Positions 1 through 4,976 of a stretch of DNA of 6,184 nucleotides are shown here, piece after piece (within the stretch, counting starts at the first letter, position 1; every line of letters starts with the position of its first letter). Position numbers and translations under genes: made by a program. The notes beneath the pieces were generated by a model. It did no database searches and was not told the DNA's origin. It saw nothing but the letters and a program-made list of their open reading frames with translations. The stretch comes from Bryobacterales bacterium (GTDB lineage Bacteria > Acidobacteriota > Terriglobia > Bryobacterales > Bryobacteraceae). Where the stretch lies: NCBI GenBank assembly GCA_003517725.1, contig DOZZ01000119.1, forward strand, positions 1,008 to 7,191. Direction: 5' to 3'.

Positions 1-888
1 CGCTACCGGCAGTTTTATCAAATTGGCGTGGAGGCCATCGGCTCGGAATCGCCCGTAGTGGATGCCGAGATCATCGAGATGGTGGTGGAACTGCTTGCGC
101 GCGCGGGGCTGACCGGTTTCGAGCTGCTGATCAATTCGGTGGGCTGCCAGACGTGCCGGCCGGCTTACGTCGAGACGCTGCGGGAAGCTCTGCGCCCGCT
201 GGCGTCGCAGTTGACGCCCGATAATCAGCGCCGCGCCGAGACCAATCCGCTACGGGTGCTTGATAGCAAGGCGCCTGAAGATGAAGGCGTGATCGAGAAG
301 CTGCCGTCCATCCTGGATCATCTTTGCGACACGTGCCGTGCGCACTTCGATGCGGTGCGGCGCTATTTGAACGATCGCGAGATTGCGTTCACGGTGAAGC
401 CGCGTTTGGTGCGGGGTCTCGATTACTACATGCGCACGACGTTCGAAGTGGTGCACGGCAACTTAGGGGCGCAGAATTCAGTGCTCGGCGGCGGGCGCTA
501 CGACGGATTGGCTGAATCGCTGGGTTCGAAGGTGGCGTCGCCCGGCATCGGCTTCTCGATCGGCGAAGACCGCCTGGTCATGGCCGTCGAAGAGCAGCAG
601 CAGCCGGTGGGCGTCGACGTTTTTATCGCGGCGCTGGGCGAACAGGCGGTCAGCCATGCGGGCGTGCTGGCGCGCGACCTGCGGCGCAACGGCTTCTCGG
701 TGGAAGTGGCGGCCGACGCAAAGTTGAAGCGCGCGCTCGATCTCGCGAACAAGACCAACGCCCGGCGCACGCTGATAATCGGCGATGATGAGATCAACGC
801 CGGCGAGTACAGCTTGAAAGATATGGTGAGCGGCGCGCAGGAGCGTGTCACGCGCGCGGCACTTCTCAAACAACTAGGACAAGCATGA
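1..888 (+). CDS. hisS: Histidyl-tRNA synthetase (HisRS), C-terminal about 70%, 5' end cut by window edge
   Basis: Class II synthetase that charges tRNA-His with histidine in the cytoplasm. The frame is open from base 1, giving 295 residues; the family is usually about 420, so roughly the first 125 (including motif 1) lie outside the window. Seen directly: the end of motif 2 ([14 protein letters not shown]) at the very start, the HisRS-specific histidine-binding block LVRGLDYY near window residues 136-143, GGGRYDG near 163-169, and a motif 3-like [11 protein letters not shown]. The last ~95 residues fit the HisRS anticodon-binding domain ([14 protein letters not shown]). The insertion region carries two CxxC pairs (CQTC at 49-52, CDTC at 109-112), a zinc-site-like arrangement found in many bacterial HisRS. 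The GTG at base 28 is an internal Val, not a start. The stop overlaps the aspS start by ATGA, so the two are probably translationally coupled. Confidence 0.97.
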   Translation, partial: RYRQFYQIGVEAIGSESPVVDAEIIEMVVELLARAGLTGFELLINSVGCQTCRPAYVETLREALRPLASQLTPDNQRRAETNPLRVLDSKAPEDEGVIEKLPSILDHLCDTCRAHFDAVRRYLNDREIAFTVKPRLVRGLDYYMRTTFEVVHGNLGAQNSVLGGGRYDGLAESLGSKVASPGIGFSIGEDRLVMAVEEQQQPVGVDVFIAALGEQAVSHAGVLARDLRRNGFSVEVAADAKLKRALDLANKTNARRTLIIGDDEINAGEYSLKDMVSGAQERVTRAALLKQLGQA

Positions 889-2651
889 CATTAGATTTTC
901 TCGGTGATCTACGACGAAGCCACACGTGTGGGGATCTGCGCGCGGCCGACGCCGGCTCGCGTGCACTGCTGATGGGATGGGTGCACCGCCGGCGCGATCT
1001 GGGCGGCGTGATCTTCATCCATCTGCGCGACCGCTACGGTGTGAGCCAGGTAGTGTTTCAGGCCAGCGACGAAACGCACGCCAAAGCCGAAACGCTGCGC
1101 GCCGAGTATGTGGTGGCGGTGGAAGGCGTGGTGAAGCTGCGCACGCCCGAGACCATCAACGCCAACCTGCCGACCGGCGAAGTCGAAATTGTCGCGGGCA
1201 AAATCTGGATCCTGAACGAATCGCGCACCCCGCCGTTTCCCATGGAAGAATTGGCCGGCGTTTCTGAAGATGCCCGCCTGAAGTATCGCTATGTGGACCT
1301 GCGGCGGCCGCGCATGCAGCGCAACATCATCCTGCGCTCGCAGATCGCCACGGCCGTGCGCGAGACGCTTACGGGCCAGGGCTTTCTCGAGATCGAGACG
1401 CCCTTCATGACGCGTTCGACGCCCGAGGGCGCGCGCGATTACCTGGTGCCCAGCCGCGTGCAGCCCGGCAATTTCTATGCGCTGCCGCAGTCGCCGCAGA
1501 TCTTCAAGCAGTTGCTGATGGTCTCGGGCTTCGATAAATATTTTCAGATCGTGCGCTGCTTCCGCGACGAGGATTTGCGCGCTGACCGCCAGCCGGAGTT
1601 CACGCAGATCGATATCGAGATGTCATTTCCGCAGCAGGAGCGCATCTTCGAGACGATCGAGCCGATGATGCAGCGCGTGTGCCAGGTCGCGGGTTACGAA
1701 GTGCCGCTGCCGTTCCCGCGCATGAGCTACGCCGAGGCCATGCGCAGCTACGGTAGCGACAAGCCGGACCGGCGCGTGCCGCCGATGCTGCCGGTGGAAG
1801 ATCTGTTTCCCGATCTGACGTCGCACGGCCTGCCGCTGCTGGCGATTCATCTGCCGAAGGTCGGCAAGCTCAGCCGCAAGGAACGCGACGACATCAAGGA
1901 GTTCGGCAAAGAGCGCGGGCTACGCGTCTTCGATGACGTCTCGAAGCTGCAGGCTCCCCTGGTGCAACAGATACGGCAGCGCGGCGGCATCGCCGACGAT
2001 GACCTGCTGATGCTGGCCGGGTGGGCCGGCGAGCCCGCCGGTCAGCGTCCCGAAGAGACCGTGTACCAGGCCTGCGGGCAACTGCGGCTGCACTTGGCGC
2101 AAAAATATAATGAGCGGCACCAATTGCTGGATCCGCAGAAGTTCGAATTTCTGTGGGTTACGGATTTCCCGATGTTCGAGTGGCACGACGAAGACGAGCG
2201 CTGGGTCGCGGCGCACCATCCCTTCACGTCGGTGTTGGACGAGGATCTGGAGAAGCTCTCGACCGACCCGGCGCGCTGCCGCGCGAAGTCGTACGATCTG
2301 GTGTTGAACGGCGTGGAGCTGGGCTCGGGATCGATCCGAATTCACCGCCAGGACGTGCAGAACAAGGTCTTCGAAGCGCTGGGCTTCACGCTGGACGAAG
2401 CCCGGCGGCGCTTCGGCTTCCTGCTGGAGGCGCTAGAATACGGCGCGCCACCGCATGGCGGCATCGCGCTGGGGCTCGACCGCATGGTCATGATTCTGGC
2501 CGGCGAAACGTCCATCCGCGACGTGATTCCATTCCCCAAGACGGCGCGCGGCACGGACCTGATGTGCGATGCGCCGTCCACCGTGCCGGAGCGGCAATTG
2601 CGCGAGCTGGGGCTGGCGCTGCGCGTCAAAGCGAGTCCATCGACTAACTAG
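885..2651 (+). CDS. aspS: Aspartyl-tRNA synthetase, bacterial type with GAD insertion
   Basis: Class IIb synthetase that attaches aspartate to tRNA-Asp. It is 588 aa, the normal length for bacterial AspRS. Domains: an N-terminal OB-fold anticodon-binding domain (~1-115, with [14 protein letters not shown] at 31-44); catalytic-core motif 1 region (~150-190, [14 protein letters not shown]); motif 2 ([18 protein letters not shown], ~226-243); a GAD insertion (~295-410); and motif 3 ([14 protein letters not shown], ~525-538) followed by the bacterial tail IRDVIPFPK. The ATG lies inside the hisS stop (ATGA) with AGGA at 876-879, five bases upstream, which fixes the start. Leu39 replaces the His that is tied to relaxed tRNA-Asn charging in the Pseudomonas aeruginosa enzyme, so a discriminating enzyme is plausible; that is inference, since specificity also depends on other positions and on whether the genome has gatCAB and asnS. 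Confidence 0.98.
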   Translation: MTLDFLGDLRRSHTCGDLRAADAGSRALLMGWVHRRRDLGGVIFIHLRDRYGVSQVVFQASDETHAKAETLRAEYVVAVEGVVKLRTPETINANLPTGEVEIVAGKIWILNESRTPPFPMEELAGVSEDARLKYRYVDLRRPRMQRNIILRSQIATAVRETLTGQGFLEIETPFMTRSTPEGARDYLVPSRVQPGNFYALPQSPQIFKQLLMVSGFDKYFQIVRCFRDEDLRADRQPEFTQIDIEMSFPQQERIFETIEPMMQRVCQVAGYEVPLPFPRMSYAEAMRSYGSDKPDRRVPPMLPVEDLFPDLTSHGLPLLAIHLPKVGKLSRKERDDIKEFGKERGLRVFDDVSKLQAPLVQQIRQRGGIADDDLLMLAGWAGEPAGQRPEETVYQACGQLRLHLAQKYNERHQLLDPQKFEFLWVTDFPMFEWHDEDERWVAAHHPFTSVLDEDLEKLSTDPARCRAKSYDLVLNGVELGSGSIRIHRQDVQNKVFEALGFTLDEARRRFGFLLEALEYGAPPHGGIALGLDRMVMILAGETSIRDVIPFPKTARGTDLMCDAPSTVPERQLRELGLALRVKASPSTN

Positions 2652-2654
2652 GAG
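2650..2654 (+). promoter_or_regulatory. Shine-Dalgarno of mdh overlapping the aspS stop
   Basis: AGGAG shares its first two bases with the TAG stop of aspS (2649-2651) and lies six bases before the mdh ATG. Ribosomes finishing aspS would cover this site, which favours coupling of the two genes. It also settles the mdh start. Confidence 0.8.
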
Positions 2655-2660
2655 CGAACC

Positions 2661-3599
2661 ATGAGAAAGAAAATCACCGTAGTAGGAGCAGGCAACGTAG
2701 GCGCGAACTGCGCCATGTGGATCGCGGCCAAAGAACTGGCCGACGTGGTGCTGGTGGACGTAGTGGACGGCGTGCCGCAGGGCAAGGGGCTCGACCTGTT
2801 GCAGGCCGGCCCGGTCAACGGTTGCGACGTGACCATCACGGGCGCCAACGACTACGGGCCGACGGCGGATTCCGACATCGTCATCATCACCGCCGGATTC
2901 CCGCGCAAGCCGGGCATGAGCCGCGACGATTTGCTGCTGGCGAACTACGCAGTGGTAAAGACCGCGACCGAGCAAGCGGCTAAGTATTCGCCCAATGCAA
3001 TCCTGATCGTGGTGACCAATCCGCTGGACGCCATGGTGCAGACGGCGCTGATGGTCTCGGGCTTCCCGAAGCAGCGCGTCATCGGCATGGCCGGCATTCT
3101 GGACACGGCCCGCTTCCGCACCTTCATCGCGCAGGAGCTGCAGGTGTCGGTGGAGAACGTGACGGCAGTGGTGCTGGGCGGCCATGGCGACACGATGGTG
3201 CCGCTAGTACGCCTGAGTTCGGTCGCGGGCATTCCGCTGACGGAGCTGTTGAGCGCCGAGAAAATTCAGGCGATGGTGGAGCGCACGCAGAACGGCGGCG
3301 CTGAGATTGTGAAGTACTTGAAGACCGGCAGCGCCTATTACGCACCCTCGGCGGCGGCCGTGGAGATGGCGGAATCGATCCTGAAGGACAAGAAAAAGGT
3401 GCTGCCGTGCGCGGCGTACCTGGAGGGCGAATACGGCATCAACGGGTTGTACGTGGGAGTGCCGGTGAAGCTGGGCGCTAAGGGGATTGAGGCGATCTAC
3501 CAGATCAAGCTGACGGCGGACGAGACAGCGGCGCTGCATCGTAGCGCGGCGGCGGTGGAAGAGCTGGTGGGCGTGATCAAGAAGAAGATGGCGGAGTAA
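2661..3599 (+). CDS. mdh: NAD-dependent malate dehydrogenase, LDH-like type
   Basis: Interconverts malate and oxaloacetate with NAD(H) in the TCA cycle; cytoplasmic. It is 312 aa, the usual length for the LDH-like bacterial MDH group. Visible: a Rossmann NAD motif GAGNVG at 9-14 with Asp33 ending strand 2 (favours NAD over NADP); the mobile substrate loop [12 protein letters not shown], where Arg82 and Arg88 bind the dicarboxylate (lactate dehydrogenases carry Gln at the first position, so this reads as MDH); VVTNPLDAM at 117-125; the Asp148/Arg151 pair in LDTARFR; and the catalytic His175 in GGHGDTMVP. The ATG at 2661 is preceded by AGGAG at 2650-2654, which overlaps the aspS stop and is correctly spaced. 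It is therefore probably the last gene of a hisS-aspS-mdh transcription unit. No T-tailed hairpin follows it. Confidence 0.97.
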   Translation: MRKKITVVGAGNVGANCAMWIAAKELADVVLVDVVDGVPQGKGLDLLQAGPVNGCDVTITGANDYGPTADSDIVIITAGFPRKPGMSRDDLLLANYAVVKTATEQAAKYSPNAILIVVTNPLDAMVQTALMVSGFPKQRVIGMAGILDTARFRTFIAQELQVSVENVTAVVLGGHGDTMVPLVRLSSVAGIPLTELLSAEKIQAMVERTQNGGAEIVKYLKTGSAYYAPSAAAVEMAESILKDKKKVLPCAAYLEGEYGINGLYVGVPVKLGAKGIEAIYQIKLTADETAALHRSAAAVEELVGVIKKKMAE

Positions 3600-3678
3600 G
3601 CGCGTCGGCTTGGGCGGCGAGCCGGATTTCCGCCAGCAGCGTTTCGGGAAGCGAGATGTTTCCTGCGGCCACGCTCAT
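3577..3678 (-). pseudogene. Possible N-terminal remnant of an antitoxin-like protein
   Basis: A 33-codon minus-strand frame starts at ATG 3678. Its first ~26 residues (MSVAAGNISLPETLLAEIRL, then AAQADA) look like the start of small antitoxins in the LPE-x-LL-x-EI-x-x-AA style that are common in Acidobacteria, where the protein would continue for some 50 more residues (GRT..DEL.. type). Here the resemblance stops at base ~3601, directly at the mdh stop codon. The remaining seven codons (LTPPSSS) are antisense to the mdh end, then TGA. This suggests a deletion or recombination breakpoint right after mdh. The ATG has no good ribosome site and lies 22 bases downstream of tRNA-Lys on the same strand. 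The family resemblance is from memory of such sequences, not a search. The alternative is chance coding in a spacer. Confidence 0.35.
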
Positions 3679-3700
3679 GCTCTAACTGACTGAAAAGAAA
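3600..3700. other. Intergenic stretch after mdh
   Basis: There is no T-tailed terminator for mdh. A weak 5-bp hairpin (3640-3653, loop CGGG) has no U-tract. The interval is otherwise occupied by the minus-strand antitoxin-like remnant, and then by the pyrimidine tract that follows tRNA-Lys on minus. Confidence 0.6.
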
Positions 3701-3776
3701 TGGTGACCCGGGCGGGGCTCGAACCCGCGACCACCGCATTAAAAGTGCGATGCTCTACCAACTGAGCTACCGGATC
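3701..3776 (-). tRNA. tRNA-Lys, anticodon UUU
   Basis: The reverse strand folds as a complete 76-nt tRNA. The 7-bp acceptor is GATCCGG/CCGGGTC with one T-G wobble, followed by discriminator A and an encoded CCA. The D arm is GCTC/GAGC. The anticodon stem TCGCA/TGCGG has loop CTTTTAA with TTT at 3743-3741. The T arm is GCGGG-TTCGAGC-CCCGC. Immediately after CCA on the minus strand comes TTTCTTTTC, a pyrimidine-rich tract that may aid termination or 3' processing. It is divergent from tRNA-Leu. The minus-strand -10 candidate TATGCT (3797-3792), 15 bases upstream, is weak. Confidence 0.97.
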
Positions 3777-3783
3777 TTTCGCC

Positions 3784-3814
3784 TTCAGATTAGCATAGCG
3801 GGCCTTGCTATAAT
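3784..3814 (+). promoter_or_regulatory. Promoter of tRNA-Leu with extended -10
   Basis: A perfect TATAAT at 3809-3814 is preceded by TGC (3806-3808), forming an extended -10. The best -35 is the partial match TTCAGA at 3784-3789 (4 of 6, spacer 19). Transcription would begin about 3821, only two or three bases before the mature tRNA 5' end at 3824, so RNase P would have an extremely short leader to remove. Confidence 0.7.
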
Positions 3815-3823
3815 CGCCCCTGA

Positions 3824-3909
3824 GCGAACGTGGCGGAACTGGCAGACGCACTGGATTTAGGTTCCAGCGGTTAACAGCCATCCGGGTTCGACCCCCGGCG
3901 TTCGCACCA
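3824..3909 (+). tRNA. tRNA-Leu, anticodon UAG
   Basis: An 86-nt class II tRNA. The acceptor GCGAACG pairs with CGTTCGC, followed by discriminator A and an encoded CCA (3907-3909). The anticodon stem CTGGA/TCCAG closes loop TTTAGGT with TAG at 3858-3860. A long variable arm follows (about 3868-3881), as expected for Leu, then the T arm CCGGG-TTCGACC-CCCGG. A36 and A73 fit leucine identity. Its 3' end borders the toxin-antitoxin operon, a classic site for foreign DNA. Confidence 0.97.
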
Positions 3910-3916
3910 CACATCG

Positions 3917-3954
3917 CCTTGCCCTGTACGCGCGTCATTGCGCATCCGGCAAGG
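3917..3954. repeat. Inverted repeat between tRNA-Leu and the toxin stop
   Basis: Arms CCTTGCC (3917-3923) and GGCAAGG (3948-3954) are perfect complements. Inside them a second pair, GCGC (3930-3933) and GCGC (3940-3943), flanks a 6-nt loop. The structure lies 8 bases after tRNA-Leu and covers the stop codon of the convergent toxin gene (3935-3937). No T-run follows on either strand, so it is not a standard intrinsic terminator. A roadblock between the convergent transcripts or a 3'-end stabiliser is possible. Confidence 0.4.
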
Positions 3955-4246
3955 TCCCTAAAATGCCTTGAACATCGCGCGACGAGTGAAGAACCCTGAC
4001 GATCTGCAAGGGTTTAGTGTTGGGACGATAAATAATCAAATACGAATGCACCAGCAAGAAACGATGTCGTTTATCCGTTAGTTCCTCGCGCCAGTGACCT
4101 GTTCCGTGGTTCTTCGCCAGCCTAAGCATGCCCTCTTCCAAAGCTTGCATAACACGGTCTGCCGCTTCGCCGTTATCAATGGCAATGTAGTCCCAAATCT
4201 CGTCCACATCCTGCTTGGCACGCTTGGTGAGGACGAACGGCTTCAC
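3935..4246 (-). CDS. parE: ParE/RelE-superfamily toxin
   Basis: A 103-aa protein with the ParE-type layout. The N-terminal helix LTKRAKQDVDEIWDYIAIDN (6-25) is typical of ParE openings. A middle basic segment HWREEL..KRHRF (51-63) follows, then the C-terminal strands LLVHSYLIIYRP and IVRVLHSSRDV (64-92), with Arg84, His87 and Arg90 in the family-typical R-x-x-H-x-x-R-D pattern. ParE toxins poison DNA gyrase and RelE relatives cut mRNA; sequence alone favours ParE by gene order and the ParD partner. The start is GTG at 4246, overlapping the antitoxin stop by GTGA with only a weak AAAGG upstream, so expression should depend on translation of the antitoxin. Four lines of the gene (3961-4200) count to 49% GC, against 67% in a sampled line of aspS, hinting at acquisition. 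Confidence 0.9.
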   Translation of the reverse strand: MKPFVLTKRAKQDVDEIWDYIAIDNGEAADRVMQALEEGMLRLAKNHGTGHWREELTDKRHRFLLVHSYLIIYRPNTKPLQIVRVLHSSRDVQGILGTLPDAQ

Positions 4247-4509
4247 CCTTTAACTCGCTTTCGCTCAGCACTCCGCTGACGGATTTCCGCGAACACCTGT
4301 TCGCCGTCTACGAACTCGCCCCTGTCAGCCTGTTCACTCCCGATCGCGATTTCCCGGCGCAGTTCCGCAAGCCGGAGCTGCTTGAGGTCCTCGCGTTCTT
4401 TCAGAAGCCGAAGCCCCTCTCGCAGTATTTCGCTCTGTGATTGGTACAAGCCTGTCCCCAGAAGGTCGGCTACGAACTGATCGAACACAGAACCAAGGTT
4501 GACGTTCAT
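4243..4509 (-). CDS. parD: ParD-type ribbon-helix-helix antitoxin
   Basis: An 88-aa antitoxin that neutralises the downstream toxin and should repress its own promoter. Residues 1-45 (MNVNLGSVFDQFVADLLGTG, then YQSQSEILREGLRLL) match the ParD ribbon-helix-helix DNA-binding fold. The charged C-terminal half (REIAIG..ADRGEFVDGEQVF) is the usual toxin-wrapping region. The frame is open to 4575, but ATG 4509 is chosen because the family begins there and the extra 22 codons would overlap the cytochrome gene and contain the operator. No Shine-Dalgarno precedes this ATG (GTTATCTTACGACT before it). The gene ends in a 4-base overlap with the toxin start, giving antitoxin-first order. Confidence 0.9.
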   Translation of the reverse strand: MNVNLGSVFDQFVADLLGTGLYQSQSEILREGLRLLKEREDLKQLRLAELRREIAIGSEQADRGEFVDGEQVFAEIRQRSAERKRVKG

Positions 4510-4515
4510 AGTCGT

Positions 4516-4545
4516 AAGATAACAGTTTCTGTCAATTATTGACAG
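4516..4545 (-). promoter_or_regulatory. Promoter and operator of the parDE operon
   Basis: A perfect 17-bp palindrome CTGTCAATTATTGACAG (4529-4545, central base 4537) lies 19 bases upstream of the parD ATG. A third half-site ACAG at 4522-4525 pairs with the CTGT at 4529-4532 across TTT, giving the half-site series ACAG-3-CTGT-9-ACAG. On the minus strand, a -35 candidate CTGTCA (4545-4540) and a -10 candidate TATCTT (4521-4516) are separated by 18 bases, each 4 of 6 to consensus. The palindrome would thus occupy -35 and spacer. ParD-type proteins bind such repeated half-sites cooperatively, so autorepression is the natural reading. Palindrome seen; promoter assignment inferred. Confidence 0.7.
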
Positions 4546-4558
4546 CCAACGCCTGGCT
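4544..4558. repeat. Small hairpin directly after the cytochrome stop
   Basis: AGCCA-ACGCC-TGGCT forms a 5-bp stem with a 5-nt loop, starting at the base after the cytochrome TAG (4561-4559 on minus). It overlaps the edge of the parD operator by two bases. It lacks a following U-tract, so it is at best a weak 3'-end structure. Confidence 0.3.
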
Positions 4559-4924
4559 CTAGCGACTCTGATCAATTACAGTTTTGCTTCTCCCACGCAG
4601 AACCACCCCCGCCGGCCAGTGCGCTCCCGCCTCAATCCATTTCCGGAACAGTTCCACTTCCGCCGGTGACACACGAGGCCCGTTCGGCGGCATCCCCCCA
4701 CTCTCCATCATGAGGTACGCCGCGCTATCCTCAGGCCGGCCCGGAACCACGGCTGGCCCCCGCGACCCGCCCTTTTTCAAGCCCCTAAGCGTCGTGACGT
4801 CCAGGCCCATAGTCCTGCGCGGGCCGTTATGGCAAGCTACGCAGTGTGTCTCCAGCACGCGCCGCACCGCCGCGAAATCCGCCCCACAGAACAGAACCGT
4901 ATAGATCAGACCGGACAGCAGCAT
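4559..4924 (-). CDS. Small exported mono-haem cytochrome c (Planctomycete cytochrome C-like domain)
   Basis: A 121-aa protein with one haem-attachment motif CVACH (28-32) and a likely axial Met78 in GGMPPNGP. The body (GLDVTTLRGL, KGGSRGPAVVPGRPEDS, then FRKWIEAGAHWP) follows the pattern of the PSCyt1 domain seen at the N-terminus of large Planctomycete/Acidobacterial proteins; here it stands alone. Residues 1-15 (MLLSGLIYTVLFCGA) form a hydrophobic signal ending at a possible CGA|DF cleavage site, so haem would be attached in the periplasm. The frame extends upstream to 5179, but that part is antisense to the neighbouring dehydrogenase, so ATG 4924 is preferred; this leaves the signal with no basic n-region, and the start stays uncertain. 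There is no Shine-Dalgarno. Divergent from the PQQ enzyme, it could accept its electrons (inference). Confidence 0.82.
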   Translation of the reverse strand: MLLSGLIYTVLFCGADFAAVRRVLETHCVACHNGPRRTMGLDVTTLRGLKKGGSRGPAVVPGRPEDSAAYLMMESGGMPPNGPRVSPAEVELFRKWIEAGAHWPAGVVLRGRSKTVIDQSR

Positions 4925-4976
4925 TAGCCGAAGAATAGCCGTCCGCGAGCGTGATACGGTAGTCCACAGATAGACT
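4925..4976. promoter_or_regulatory. Shared divergent intergenic region, cytochrome / PQQ dehydrogenase
   Basis: These 52 bases must hold both 5' control regions unless the promoters lie inside the genes. On minus, TATTCT (4937-4932, 4 of 6) lies 7 bases before the cytochrome ATG. On plus, only poor matches occur (TACGGT at 4955-4960). Neither ATG has a recognisable Shine-Dalgarno. Both promoters are low-confidence guesses. Confidence 0.35.

Noticed and set aside
250..3232. Long minus-strand frames across hisS, aspS and mdh
   Set aside because: Antisense shadows of three unambiguous housekeeping genes with no recognisable domains or ribosome sites.
3617..3653. Intrinsic terminator for mdh
   Set aside because: GGCGG/CCGCC with a ~12-nt loop and the small CGGG-loop hairpin are both weak, and no T-run follows on the plus strand.
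3675..3938. 87-codon minus-strand frame containing PVAQLVEHRTFNAVVAGSSP
   Set aside because: This is a conceptual translation through the two tRNA genes (tRNA-Lys antisense gives the well-known spurious PVAQLVEHRT string), not a protein gene.
4510..4575. 22-codon N-terminal extension of the antitoxin (start at 4575)
   Set aside because: It would overlap the cytochrome stop and cover the palindromic operator; ParD proteins begin at the MNVNL-like residue.
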